64,000 nucleotides of DNA from Alphaproteobacteria bacterium (GTDB lineage: Bacteria; Pseudomonadota; Alphaproteobacteria; RF32; CAG-239): contig SUUJ01000004.1 of NCBI GenBank assembly GCA_015062585.1, forward strand, positions 30,512 through 94,511. Reading direction: 5' to 3'. Positions within the stretch are counted from its first letter, which is position 1. Every line of letters starts with the position of its first letter. This document shows positions 19,555 to 30,833 of the stretch, piece by piece. A program made the translations under genes and the position numbers. The notes beneath the pieces were generated by a model that was not told the DNA's origin, did no database searches, and saw only the letters and a list, made by a program, of their open reading frames with translations.

Positions 19555-20298
19555 TTACCACCAAGCAGGATGTAAATTCACATTTTCCAAACGAATAAAT
19601 ACATCTTGCTCATATTGTTCCTGCATACTTAAATAATAGCCGTTTATTTTTTCCAATATTATGCGTTGCGCTTTTATGTTTTCTTCAGCATTTAACGATG
19701 TATACAAACACATTTGAATACCGCTATCGTGATTCATATATTCAAGAACACATAATTTTTCGCCCAAAACTTCATAAATAATATTCAATACCGTGTGATA
19801 GTGTTTGTTATTTAAGCCTGAAGAATATTTTTTTGCAAAATTGAACAATGCCGGCTCTGTCAAATATATATCCGCATCCTGAGATATATTGTCCAAAATA
19901 TATAATTCACCGGTGTATAAGCTGTATTTTGCCACTACATTAAAGAAACCTCTTAAATTTTTTTCAGGATCAGCCATTTTGTCTTGAAGTATCAGCTTTG
20001 CTTTCTCAAATTCTTTTAAGTTTAATAAGCAGTCGGTATAAAACATTTCAAGCATATCCGGCAATTGACCGCCGATATTCCAAGCCTTGTTGACATAATC
20101 TCTTGCCTGGTTACTATAACCCAGCATTATAGAGCAGAATGTCAAACCGATAAGAGGCTCTATCAATTGAGGGGCCTGCATATGCATATTAAGTAAATCT
20201 CTTTGAATAGGAGATATTTGAAAAATTTCTGAATATGGAAGTTTTACCAATTCCTCAATCATTTTGATACTTTTTTCTCTTATTTCCATATCACTCAT
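19555..20298 (-). CDS. Hypothetical TPR-like helical protein
   Basis: Helical repeats (LGYSNQARDYVNKAWNIGG..LLNLKEFEKAKLILQDKM). Confidence 0.6.
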   Translation of the reverse strand: MSDMEIREKSIKMIEELVKLPYSEIFQISPIQRDLLNMHMQAPQLIEPLIGLTFCSIMLGYSNQARDYVNKAWNIGGQLPDMLEMFYTDCLLNLKEFEKAKLILQDKMADPEKNLRGFFNVVAKYSLYTGELYILDNISQDADIYLTEPALFNFAKKYSSGLNNKHYHTVLNIIYEVLGEKLCVLEYMNHDSGIQMCLYTSLNAEENIKAQRIILEKINGYYLSMQEQYEQDVFIRLENVNLHPAWW

Positions 20299-20301
20299 TT
20301 T

Positions 20302-20742
20302 TTATTTCCTTTCCAACATAAATGTAACAGGACCGTCATTAACCAACCCGACTTTCATATCAGCCTGAAAGATTCCGCATTTTACCTCGATTCCATAAGA
20401 TTTTAGGCATTCTACAAAATATTCATACAACGGTTTTGCAAGTTCAGGTTTTTCGGCGGTATCAAAACCGGGGCGATTTCCGCAAGAGGTATTACCGGCC
20501 AAAGTGAATTGGGATACTGCTAAGATTTGCCCTCCGATATCAATAATCGACAAATTCATTTTGCCGTTTTCATCTTCAAAAATTCTTAAATTAGCGGTCT
20601 TTTTTGCTAAATATTCGGCCATTGCTTTATTGTCATCTTTTTCGATACCGACTAAAAGCAAGTATCCTTTTCCTATTTGGGAAACTTCCTTTTCCTCAAC
20701 AACAACATTAGCATTTGTAACTCTTTGAATCAGAACTTTCAT
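20302..20742 (-). CDS. dtd: D-aminoacyl-tRNA deacylase
   Basis: MKVLIQRVTNANVVVE, AVSQFTLAGNT, NDGPVTFMLE. Confidence 0.96.
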   Translation of the reverse strand: MKVLIQRVTNANVVVEEKEVSQIGKGYLLLVGIEKDDNKAMAEYLAKKTANLRIFEDENGKMNLSIIDIGGQILAVSQFTLAGNTSCGNRPGFDTAEKPELAKPLYEYFVECLKSYGIEVKCGIFQADMKVGLVNDGPVTFMLERK

Positions 20743-20754
20743 AAAAACACCTTT

Positions 20755-21978
20755 TTAATAAAACAGATAAGCCAACAAAATTGCGCTTACAATTCCCATG
20801 ACATCGGCAAATAGGGCCAATGGCAGTGCCGAGCGCGTATTACTTATTTTAACTGCTCCAAAATATACCGCCAAAACATAAAAAGTAGTTTCGGTAGAAC
20901 CTTGGACGATTGATGAAACAAAGCCGGCAAAACTGTCAACACCGTAAGTATTAAAAGTATCAAGCATCATAGCTCTGGCTCCGCTTCCTGATAAAGGCTT
21001 CATAATTGCGGTGGGAAGAGCATAAACAAAATCGCTGTTTATTCCAAGTTTAGTGACAACAAGCTTAATAAAATCGATAATATAATCCAAAGCCCCCGAG
21101 CTTCTGAAAACTCCGATTGCCACCAGCATAGCCACAAGGTAGGGTATAATTTGCACGGCGGTTTTAAAACCGTCTTTAGCGCCTTCAATAAACAATTCAA
21201 AAACATTCAGTTTTTTTATCAATCCCGAAACAATAAATGCTATTACCAAACCATACAAAATGGCATTACTCATAATATAAGAAATCTGAGTTCTAGCCTC
21301 TGCATCAAGTTCATAAAATCCCCAAATACTAAGCCCGATAAAGGCGATGCCACCCATTACATAACTCATAACCACACGGTTGAGTATATTTATTTTTTGC
21401 CACCAAACAGTTGCCAAAAATCCCGATAGGGTTGAAATTGAGGTCGCAATCAATATCGGAATAAATACCGAAGCCGGATTTGCCGAGCCGGCCTGAAAGC
21501 GATACATTAAGATTGTGATTGGGATTAAAGTAACGGCAGAAGAATTTATAACCATAAACAAAATTTGTGCATTGGAGGCTTCTGTTTTGCTTTTATTTTC
21601 TTTTTGCAGTAACTCCATAGCCTTGATACCCATGGGAGTTGCCGCGTTATCAAGTCCCAAAATATTTGAGGCAATATTCATGACAATAGCACCAAAGGCA
21701 GGTGAATCTTTTTTTATTTCCGGCATAATTTTATGAAACAGCGGTTTTAACACTTTTGCCAACAGCTCGCTTAATCCTGATTTTTCGGCAATTTTCATCA
21801 AACCCAGCCAAAAACACAACACACCGGTTAAATCCAAAGCTATTTTAAAACCTAAATGAGCAGTCGAAAACAACGATTCGGAAATATGGCTCCATATTGC
21901 CGCGTTACCGTCAAAAGATTGAAATATTGCCGAGATAAAAGCGACTATAAAAAATCCGGCCCAAATAAAATTCAGCAT
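20755..21978 (-). CDS. Nucleoside-recognition/Gate domain membrane protein (SpmA-SpmB-like fusion)
   Basis: LGLMKIAEKSGLSELLAKVLKPLFHKIMPEI...NSSAVTLIPITILM...FVSSIVQGSTETTFYVLAVYFGAVKI. Confidence 0.9.
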   Translation of the reverse strand: MLNFIWAGFFIVAFISAIFQSFDGNAAIWSHISESLFSTAHLGFKIALDLTGVLCFWLGLMKIAEKSGLSELLAKVLKPLFHKIMPEIKKDSPAFGAIVMNIASNILGLDNAATPMGIKAMELLQKENKSKTEASNAQILFMVINSSAVTLIPITILMYRFQAGSANPASVFIPILIATSISTLSGFLATVWWQKINILNRVVMSYVMGGIAFIGLSIWGFYELDAEARTQISYIMSNAILYGLVIAFIVSGLIKKLNVFELFIEGAKDGFKTAVQIIPYLVAMLVAIGVFRSSGALDYIIDFIKLVVTKLGINSDFVYALPTAIMKPLSGSGARAMMLDTFNTYGVDSFAGFVSSIVQGSTETTFYVLAVYFGAVKISNTRSALPLALFADVMGIVSAILLAYLFY

Positions 21979-21979
21979 A

Positions 21980-22014
21980 AAAAATCCCCAAGTTGTACAA
22001 ACAAGGGGATTTTA
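21980..22014. terminator. Hairpin terminator in minus-strand gene run
   Basis: AAAATCCCC (21981-21989) / GGGGATTTT (22005-22013). Confidence 0.6.
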
Positions 22015-22037
22015 TCACCATGTGACTTAAAATTTAT

Positions 22038-22955
22038 TTAAGAGTGCTTGCTCATTTGCGATTTTTTCAATTTGGTCAGTTTTTCACTGATAACCGCGGT
22101 ATTTTTGCCTGATTTGGCCAAGCGCTCATACATACGGGAAATTTCTTTTTCCAAATAAGCCTCTTCAATTTCGTTATGAAGCAAATCTTTTTCTTCTTTT
22201 GAACCGTTTAATTCAATATTATCCATATTTTCGATTAGATGTTCAACCCAAACCGAGCCGACCTTGTTTTTAATAAAATATGGCAATTCATAAGCCAGTT
22301 TTCTAGCGTGATAATAAGCTTCCTTAAAGCTTTCGCAGTCGTTGTATCTAAGCTTTAACAAGCGGAACGCAATTTCCAATTCTTCGTTATTATCAACCAC
22401 GATAAACGGCACCGGTTCAGCAAAACCGGTATTAACCATTTCTTTCAAATATTCCAAAATGTGATAGAAAAATCCGTTAATATTGTAGATGATAAAAGGC
22501 TTAGTTTTAATAAAACCGTCTTGCATTGCCACGCAGTCATAGGCCAGTTCATCCAAAGTTCCAACCCCGCCCGGAGCAAAAACGATAATATCGGCATCAA
22601 AAAGTTTTTTCTTTCTGTTTTCGATAGTATCGGTCAACACGACATTAGTAACTTTTTCCAAAACCTCATTTTTTTGATAAAGGTTGTAATATTCTTGGGT
22701 AGTAATGCCGACAATCGGGCTGACCTCGGTATAATATTTCTCTTTGTGAGATTCATATTCGTCTAACACGCCTTTTGCCACAGCTCCCATAACGCCGCTG
22801 TCAGAAAATCCGTAATCGAGGCGAAAACCGAGTTTTGCAATCAATCGTCCCATTTCATAAGTTTGTTCTTCATAAATAGGGTCATTACCTGATGAATGCC
22901 CACCCGAAACACAAACTCTTAAATTAGTCACTTTATTTTCGCAATTATCCATCAA
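22038..22955 (-). CDS. LOG-family (TIGR00730-type) Rossmann protein
   Basis: VCVSGGHSSGNDP and PGGVGTLDELAYD motifs. Confidence 0.88.
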   Translation of the reverse strand: MMDNCENKVTNLRVCVSGGHSSGNDPIYEEQTYEMGRLIAKLGFRLDYGFSDSGVMGAVAKGVLDEYESHKEKYYTEVSPIVGITTQEYYNLYQKNEVLEKVTNVVLTDTIENRKKKLFDADIIVFAPGGVGTLDELAYDCVAMQDGFIKTKPFIIYNINGFFYHILEYLKEMVNTGFAEPVPFIVVDNNEELEIAFRLLKLRYNDCESFKEAYYHARKLAYELPYFIKNKVGSVWVEHLIENMDNIELNGSKEEKDLLHNEIEEAYLEKEISRMYERLAKSGKNTAVISEKLTKLKKSQMSKHS

Positions 22956-24098
<1,143 letters not shown>

Positions 24099-24160
24099 TC
24101 ATATATAATGCTAAGGATAATGCACCAATAAAAGTATAAAAGCAAGTAATTAAATTTTAT

Positions 24161-24859
24161 CTATTCTTCGGTATATTCATTAGTATCAATTGCATAACCG
24201 GTTGCGCGGACTGTTCTGATATAATCTTTTCCATATTCATTTAAGGCGCGGCGCAAGCGTCGAATATGTACATCGACCGTACGCGACTCAACATAAATAT
24301 TGTTCCCCCAAACATTTTTAAGCAAATATTCACGAGAAAAGACCTTGCCCGGATTTTCCAAAAACAATTTAAGCAATCTGAACTCAGTCGGTCCCAAGTG
24401 GATATAATTTTCACCTCTAAAGACTTTTTTGGCAACCAAATCCATTTTGATATCTTCAAAGAATATTTCTTTTTCTTCCAAAGGTTCCGGTGCGTGTCTG
24501 AGCTGACTTTTAACTCTGGCAATAAGTTCCGGAACGGAAAAAGGCTTTGTGACATAGTCATCGGCGCCGGCACTAAGACCTTTTACTTTGTCTTCTTCTT
24601 CGCCTTTGGCTGTCAACATAATGATTGGAATATCTTTGATATCGGGTTTTGAGCGAATAAGCTTACAGATTTCGACGCCGGACATTTCAGGCAACATCCA
24701 ATCAAGCAAAATGACTGAGGGATGCAATTTTTCAACATCGGCGATTGCCTTGCCGCCGCGCGATTGAGTCGCAACATCAAAACCTTCTTTTTCCAGGTTG
24801 TATTTAAGCATAATGCTGATAGCTTCTTCGTCTTCGATAACCATAATCAAATGTTTCAT
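24161..24859 (-). CDS. phoB: PhoB/OmpR-type response regulator
   Basis: Receiver domain (LLDWMLPEMSG, ADDYVTKPF) plus winged helix (ESRTVDVHIRRLRRAL). Confidence 0.85.
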   Translation of the reverse strand: MKHLIMVIEDEEAISIMLKYNLEKEGFDVATQSRGGKAIADVEKLHPSVILLDWMLPEMSGVEICKLIRSKPDIKDIPIIMLTAKGEEEDKVKGLSAGADDYVTKPFSVPELIARVKSQLRHAPEPLEEKEIFFEDIKMDLVAKKVFRGENYIHLGPTEFRLLKLFLENPGKVFSREYLLKNVWGNNIYVESRTVDVHIRRLRRALNEYGKDYIRTVRATGYAIDTNEYTEE

Positions 24860-24927
24860 AATTAACCGCCAATCTTATAAAAGGGTTAGACTCATATACG
24901 GCAATTATAAAGACGACACCGTTAAAA

Positions 24928-25563
24928 TTATCTTAAGTTTGCAATATTTTTGGCATAATCCTTTCCGGAAAACACCGCCGAACCGGCTACCAACATATCA
25001 GCGCCGGCCGAAATAGCTTTTGCCGCTGTCATCGGATTGATGCCGCCGTCAACACTCAAGATAATATCGCGATTGCCAATCATTTTTTTTACTTTGGCAA
25101 TTTTTTCTAACTGATTTTCCATAAATTGCTGTCCGCCAAATCCGGGGTTAACTGTCATAACCAATATCAAATCAAGCTTATCCAAAACATATTCCAAAAC
25201 TTTTTCCGAGGTCGAAGGATTAAGGGCGACACCTGCTTTTATACCAAGTTTGTGAATGGCATCCAAAGTCTTGTCCAAATGCGGGCAAACCTCGGCATGA
25301 ACGGTGATAATATCGGCACCGGCCAGTGCAAACCACTCAATCATTTTGTCGGGATTTTCGACCATAAGATGAGCATCAAAAGGCAGTCTGGTATATGGAC
25401 GAACCGATTTGATGACGCAAGGGCCAAAAGTCAAGTTTGGCACAAAATTGCCGTCCATAACATCAAGATGAATCATATCGGCTTTTGCTTCATCAAGGCT
25501 GATAATTTCATTTTTCAAATCGGAAAAGTCAGCAGACAAAATACTCGGCGCAATTTTTACCAT
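24928..25563 (-). CDS. rpe: Ribulose-phosphate 3-epimerase
   Basis: IAPSILSADFSDL, HLDVMDGNFVPNLTFGP, TVNPGFGGQ. Confidence 0.96.
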   Translation of the reverse strand: MVKIAPSILSADFSDLKNEIISLDEAKADMIHLDVMDGNFVPNLTFGPCVIKSVRPYTRLPFDAHLMVENPDKMIEWFALAGADIITVHAEVCPHLDKTLDAIHKLGIKAGVALNPSTSEKVLEYVLDKLDLILVMTVNPGFGGQQFMENQLEKIAKVKKMIGNRDIILSVDGGINPMTAAKAISAGADMLVAGSAVFSGKDYAKNIANLR

Positions 25564-25709
25564 ATCAAAAACCCCTTTTTAAAAAAATTAGACATTTATA
25601 TCAAATAGGATAGGGGCAATCTATAAAAAAAGCAATGCAAATCTTGTATCTTATTAAAATGTGATTATGTGGACATTGTTAAATTTTTTTATGTAAAGGA
25701 GAAGCAAAT

Positions 25710-26222
25710 ATGGGTGAAATGGCTCAAAAAATTTCAAAAGTAGATAGAGAAGAGTTGCTAAAAATCTTAAATATTGCTTATGCGGAAGAGTGGCTGGCAT
25801 ATTATCAATATTGGCTTGGAGCTCAGCTGATTGTCGGACCCGAGCGCAAAGCAATTGCCGAAGAATTTATCGAACACGCGACAGAAGAGTTTGATCATGC
25901 TCAAAAATTGGCTACACGCATTATCGAGCTTGGCGGGACTCCGATTCTCAACCCTGACGAATGGCAAAAAGTTGCACTTTGTAAATATGATGCGCCGACC
26001 AAACCTTATGTGATGAACTTGTTGGAACAAAATTTGGTTGCCGAGCGTTGTGCAATCGTCAGATATCAAAAGATTTGCGAGATGACACACGGTAATGATT
26101 ATGAAACCTACCGTATGGCCGTAAAGATTTTGCACGAAGAAATCGAGCACGAAGATGAAATAGGTTGTTTCAAAGACGATATAAATGCCTTATATGAGTA
26201 CAAAAACAAAATGCAAGACTAA
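25710..26222 (+). CDS. Ferritin-like di-iron protein
   Basis: EEWLAYYQYW...EFIEHATEEFDHAQKLATRI...EQNLVAERCAIVRYQ...ILHEEIEHEDEI. Confidence 0.85.
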   Translation: MGEMAQKISKVDREELLKILNIAYAEEWLAYYQYWLGAQLIVGPERKAIAEEFIEHATEEFDHAQKLATRIIELGGTPILNPDEWQKVALCKYDAPTKPYVMNLLEQNLVAERCAIVRYQKICEMTHGNDYETYRMAVKILHEEIEHEDEIGCFKDDINALYEYKNKMQD

Positions 26223-26267
26223 CTGATTGATTTAGCTTGTAAAACAAAGAAAGTTGAATCGAGTGTA

Positions 26268-26296
26268 TTGACTCATTTTTAAAATTATGTCAATAT
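26268..26296 (+). promoter_or_regulatory. Putative promoter of structured RNA
   Basis: TTGACT (26268-26273), 17-nt spacer, CAATAT (26291-26296). Confidence 0.45.
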
Positions 26297-26302
26297 TTTG
26301 AC

Positions 26303-26471
26303 AAAATTAGAATCGGATAGTGATTAAAATTAAAGATTTTATCTGTCGATATAGGACTTTATAACACACAGACCATAATCACTACTCCAAACAAACTTCA
26401 GCGGTCTGTTCAATAAAGAATACCTGAAACAGATAAAAGAAGCTCTGCTAAGCAAAAGCAGAGCTTTTTTT
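26303..26471 (+). ncRNA. Candidate structured small RNA (no known family recognised)
   Basis: Nested stems TTTTATCTGT/ACAGATAAAA (26337-46/26429-38), AGG/CCT, CTTTAT/ATAAAG (26357-62/26413-18), ACAGACC/GGTCTGT (26368-74/26403-09), then terminator AGCTCTGCT/AGCAGAGCT+T7. Confidence 0.6.
26440..26471 (+). terminator. Intrinsic terminator of candidate sRNA
   Basis: AAGCTCTGCT-aagcaaa-AGCAGAGCTT followed by T-run. Confidence 0.85.
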
Positions 26472-26494
26472 GTATAAAAAAGTAGCATAAGAGA

Positions 26495-27000
26495 AAAAAT
26501 GTCATCGCCTTAAGTGAGAGCATAAATAAGAAATGTCATCCCTCAAATGAATAAATAATGTCATTCCTCGCTCGGCGCTTTGGCGTAAAAAATAAGTCAT
26601 CGCCTGAGTGAGCTTGCGAACGAGGTTAGCGATCTTCAACTTATTCTTATGTTACTTTTGAGTGACCAAAAGTAACCAAAAGTCACCGCTCAAGATGTTT
26701 TTTTATACGCTTTTTTCAACCGGATGTGCCCTTCACATCCGTTGGCTGACTTTGGGTACATAAAAGGAGAGTCTCCGGTCAAAAAAAGCTAAAAAACATA
26801 AATCGCGGTTGTTGTTTTTTTATTTAAAAGTGTCATCGCCTGAGAGAATAAATAATGTCATTCCTCGCTCGGCGCATTTGCGTCCGTGCGTCTAGGAATC
26901 TCATCTTTGCGTCAGCGCTATATTTAATAAAAACAAGGAAGATCCCTAGACGATTGCTTGACGCAATCGAGGGATGACTTTGTTGTTGTTTTATGTCATG
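26495..27000. repeat. Intergenic palindromic repeat cluster B
   Basis: Core copy at 26644-26820 (+) flanked by GTCAT-type hairpin modules. Confidence 0.9.
26644..26820 (+). repeat. ~175-bp core intergenic repeat, copy B
   Basis: Near-identical to 39281-39455 and to the reverse complement of 4892-5066. Confidence 0.9.
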
Positions 27001-27012
27001 CCTTGAGAATAT

Positions 27013-27047
27013 AAAAAATCTCGAACATAACTTCGAGATTTTTTTAT
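27013..27047. terminator. Bidirectional hairpin terminator downstream of fabZ
   Basis: AAATCTCGAAcataacTTCGAGATTTTTTT. Confidence 0.75.
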
Positions 27048-27063
27048 TTTGCAGGATATTACT

Positions 27064-27507
27064 TTATTTGGTTATCATTGCGGTTAGTTCTGCCTCGCAA
27101 CATAGGGTGTCGCCTATATAGGCCTTGCCCTCAAATACAAAGACATTTGCTCTGCCTTTTATCTTTTTGACATGCATTTTTAACAATGTATCCGGCACAA
27201 CGGGATGACGGAATTTTACATTGTTTATCGACATAAAAAATACGCCTCTTTTATTTTCTTTATAATCCGGCATATTTTCAATAGCAACGCAACCGGCAAC
27301 CTGAGCCATTGCTTCGATTTGAATAACCCCGGGCATGATAGGATTACCCGGAAAATGACCTTTAAAAAAGTCCATATCCATAGTAATATTTTTGTATCCG
27401 ATACCTTCTATACCATCTTCGATAATTTCCATTTTTTCTACAAATAAAAACGGATCACGATGAGGTAGGATATCTTTTATTTGTTCTTCATTATATGTTT
27501 TTACCAT
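27064..27507 (-). CDS. fabZ: 3-hydroxyacyl-ACP dehydratase
   Basis: ILPHRDPFLFVEKM, GHFPGNPIMPGVIQIEAMAQ. Confidence 0.95.
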   Translation of the reverse strand: MVKTYNEEQIKDILPHRDPFLFVEKMEIIEDGIEGIGYKNITMDMDFFKGHFPGNPIMPGVIQIEAMAQVAGCVAIENMPDYKENKRGVFFMSINNVKFRHPVVPDTLLKMHVKKIKGRANVFVFEGKAYIGDTLCCEAELTAMITK

Positions 27508-27519
27508 TTTTATTTACCT

Positions 27520-28563
27520 TTATTTTTTCCATAATTTTTGAACACAGGCGGTCTGCTTCATAAAATCTCTAAAGCCGATTGCCGGTGATCCCATCAGCGA
27601 TGCCCCGGGTTCCACGTCCCTCATTACTCCGGATTGTGCACCAATTTGAGCCATTGAGCCAATGTTTAAGTGGTCGGCAAATCCCACTTGGCCTCCGGCT
27701 ACAACATAGTCACCAAAGGTACAGCTTCCAGCAACTCCTACCTGAGCGACCAATATGCAGCCACGTCCTAAAACATCATTATGAGCAACTTGAACAAGGT
27801 TGTCTATTCTGACACCATCACCAATGATTGTGTCGTCTAAAGCACCTCTGTCAATACAAGTATTTGCTCCGATTTCTACATCGTTTCCGATAATAACTCT
27901 ACCTAATTGCGGCACTCTTTTGTGTACGCCGTTTATAGTCTTAAAACCAAATCCGTCCCAACCGATACGAGCTCCGCCATAAATATATACATTGTTGCCG
28001 ATTAACGCATGCATGATATTGGCGCATGCACCAACACGACAATTATTACCTAATTCGCAACCGTCTGCAATAACACAATTTGCTTCCAAACGGCAGTTGT
28101 CTCCGATAACCACATTATCGCCGATGACTACGCCTTCTCCGACATAGCAATTTTGACCGATTTTGGCAGTTGAGGCAATTTTGGCACTTTCACAAATTTT
28201 TGCTTCGGGCAAAACTTCGCTATACATAGCATAGTTTAATTTTACAAAGCTATCATGCGGATTTTCGCTGACCAAAACAACCACACCTTCGGGTATTAAA
28301 GATACAAAGTCTTTTGATGTCACACAAGCAGTTGTCTTAATGTTGGCGGCTGCTTCTTTTTTCTTCTTGTCAAAGAAAAAAGAAATATCGCCCTCACCCC
28401 CTTTGAATATGGTAGCCATGTCTTTAATCATTACATCGGCTTTGCTGCTATCAAGCAATTCGCATGAACAAATCTCACAAATTTGCTTTAGCGAAAAAGG
28501 TCCGTTGTTGTTATAAAAGCGTGTATCAACCATAGTTATTCTCCTATTATAGACGAGTACCAA
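27520..28563 (-). CDS. lpxD: UDP-3-O-(3-hydroxyacyl)glucosamine N-acyltransferase
   Basis: Hexapeptide repeats and [26 protein letters not shown]. Confidence 0.95.
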   Translation of the reverse strand: MVLVYNRRITMVDTRFYNNNGPFSLKQICEICSCELLDSSKADVMIKDMATIFKGGEGDISFFFDKKKKEAAANIKTTACVTSKDFVSLIPEGVVVLVSENPHDSFVKLNYAMYSEVLPEAKICESAKIASTAKIGQNCYVGEGVVIGDNVVIGDNCRLEANCVIADGCELGNNCRVGACANIMHALIGNNVYIYGGARIGWDGFGFKTINGVHKRVPQLGRVIIGNDVEIGANTCIDRGALDDTIIGDGVRIDNLVQVAHNDVLGRGCILVAQVGVAGSCTFGDYVVAGGQVGFADHLNIGSMAQIGAQSGVMRDVEPGASLMGSPAIGFRDFMKQTACVQKLWKK

Positions 28564-30805
28564 AATTCAAACGGAATACTTCTGTTTCATCATAATCTTC
28601 TTTAACAATCGGGAAACCGAAGTCGATATCAATTTGTCCCATCGGTGACAACCATTGGAAACCAAAACCAACCGACACTCTGGGTGAATCTGAATAATAT
28701 ACATCGTTAGTATTCAAATTATCAGGTTCGCCTATCATACCGACATCGGTAAACAAGTGACCGGAAATACCCATCTCATCAAGTCCGATCGGAAATCCGA
28801 ATTCAGCACCTGAATATACCATCCAATTACCGCCTAAAGCGTCGTTGGTGTACATATCTCTGGCACCGATACCGCCGGCTTCGAAACCGCGCATGGTGTA
28901 TCCGCCAAGGAAGTAGCGATTTGAAAGTCTGACGCTTTCATCGCCATAAGCTTCTATCATACCGGCATTGGCAAATAATTTGAATGTGTAATAGTCGGCA
29001 AATGTTTTATACCAATATGCCTTAGAATCAAACTTCATATATTTCTCATCCCCGCCAAGTCCGGCTACATCGGTACCCAACGATAAGAAGTAACCGTTTT
29101 TGGTAAACATTGCGCTGTCACGCTTGTCATAGACAAAAGTTGTACCGATTGATGAGTTAGTATATTTACCTTTTTCTTCTTTAATATATTTTGAAGCTTC
29201 TTCTCCGACATCGGTAATTTCGTCTTGTTTTAAAGTATAACGAACTTGTTGTGAGAAATCATCGGTATAGTTCCATCCGGTTCTTAAACGGCCACCGGTA
29301 ACTTGGCTATCATAAGAGCTTTCGTCCTGATAGTCTTGACGAGAGTGAAATACATCAATACCTGCTCGCAAACGGCGTCCTAAGAAATAGGGTTCGGTAA
29401 AGCTTACATCAAAATCTTGTGATTTTTGCGAAACGGCAATATCAAAGCCTAATCTTTGGCCCAAACCTCTGAAGTTGTTTTCGGTTACACCGGTTCTGAC
29501 CAAAGCACCGTTAACTGTTGAGAAACCGATACCGACATTGAAATAACCGGTAGATTTTTCTTTGACTTCGACATTCAAATCAGCCTTATTATTATCTTTG
29601 GGTTCGGTAGTAATATCAACAGTTTCAAAATAATCTAAGTTTTCGACATTGCGGCGAGAATCTTTAATCTTTGAGGCATTGAAAGCATCACCTTCGTTAA
29701 TGCGCAATTCACGACGAATAACTTTGTCATGAGTGCGGTTGTTTCCGGTAATGTTAATTCTGTCAACAAAGAAACGAGCGCCTTCTTTAATGCGGAATTT
29801 GATATCAGCCTCGCCGGTTGATGTGTCTTTGATTATATCCGGCTCCACTTCGGCAAAGGCATAACCTTTTCGACCCAATTCGTCAGTAATTTGAGTCACC
29901 GAATCATCAATATCTTTTGAGTTATATTTATCACCTGATTCAACTTCTAAGAAAGAAGTATAGTCATCTGAGTTTACATCAGCAATTTCGGAAATAATAT
30001 CAACATTTCTAATCTTGTATTTTGCACCTTCGTCAACTACAAAAGTAATGGTAAATGATTTTTTATCAGGGCTTAGTTCTGCAACTGCCGAAACAACCTT
30101 AAAGTCAGCATATCCTTTTTTCAAATAAAAGCGACGCAACAATTCTTTGTCATAGTTTGTTTTTTCGGCATCATAATTTTCCGATGATGAAAAAATTCTA
30201 TACCATCTGCTTTCCTTACTCATCAAAACTTCTTGCAGTTCTTTTGATGAATAATGCTCGTTGCCGATAAAGTTAATTTTGTTAATAACAGCCAAAGGAC
30301 CTTCATCAATATTGAAAATAAGATCTACTCGGTTTTGATCACGACGAATAATTTCGGGATTTACTACGGTTGCATATCTTCCGCTTCTTTTATAAACTTC
30401 TAAAATACGGCGGACATCATCTTGAACTTTTGCTCGCGAAAAAGTAGAACGTGGGGCAAGTCTTATTTCGCTTTCGAGCATTTTGTCATCTACATTGTCG
30501 TTACCGTCAAACAAAACTTCGGAAATAACCGGGTTTTCAGAAACTTTGATATGCATAATGTTATCAGACATTTTGATAGCAACATCTTCAAACAAACCTG
30601 TGGCATAAAGTTTCTTTAAGGCCTCGTTTATTTTGGTGTCATCAGTCAGTCGAGCTTTTTCAATCTCTATATAAGATTTGACTGTTTCCGGTTCAACGCG
30701 TTCCAAACCATGTATTTTTATATCTTTCACATAGACATCTCCGGCAAATACGGATGTCGATGCAAGTAACGAAAATGCAAAAGTTCCTAAAGTTAATTTT
30801 TTCAT
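28547..30805 (-). CDS. bamA: Outer membrane assembly factor BamA
   Basis: Signal peptide, POTRA repeats, C-terminal barrel ([45 protein letters not shown]). Confidence 0.96.
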   Translation of the reverse strand: MKKLTLGTFAFSLLASTSVFAGDVYVKDIKIHGLERVEPETVKSYIEIEKARLTDDTKINEALKKLYATGLFEDVAIKMSDNIMHIKVSENPVISEVLFDGNDNVDDKMLESEIRLAPRSTFSRAKVQDDVRRILEVYKRSGRYATVVNPEIIRRDQNRVDLIFNIDEGPLAVINKINFIGNEHYSSKELQEVLMSKESRWYRIFSSSENYDAEKTNYDKELLRRFYLKKGYADFKVVSAVAELSPDKKSFTITFVVDEGAKYKIRNVDIISEIADVNSDDYTSFLEVESGDKYNSKDIDDSVTQITDELGRKGYAFAEVEPDIIKDTSTGEADIKFRIKEGARFFVDRINITGNNRTHDKVIRRELRINEGDAFNASKIKDSRRNVENLDYFETVDITTEPKDNNKADLNVEVKEKSTGYFNVGIGFSTVNGALVRTGVTENNFRGLGQRLGFDIAVSQKSQDFDVSFTEPYFLGRRLRAGIDVFHSRQDYQDESSYDSQVTGGRLRTGWNYTDDFSQQVRYTLKQDEITDVGEEASKYIKEEKGKYTNSSIGTTFVYDKRDSAMFTKNGYFLSLGTDVAGLGGDEKYMKFDSKAYWYKTFADYYTFKLFANAGMIEAYGDESVRLSNRYFLGGYTMRGFEAGGIGARDMYTNDALGGNWMVYSGAEFGFPIGLDEMGISGHLFTDVGMIGEPDNLNTNDVYYSDSPRVSVGFGFQWLSPMGQIDIDFGFPIVKEDYDETEVFRLNFGTRL

Positions 30806-30833
30806 TTTGTAAACCCCACTAATATTTTTGTTT

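Noticed and set aside
26303-26471. 6S RNA, SRP RNA or riboswitch
   Set aside because: No recognisable SRP tetraloop/6S central bubble, and no downstream same-strand gene for a riboswitch; kept as unclassified sRNA
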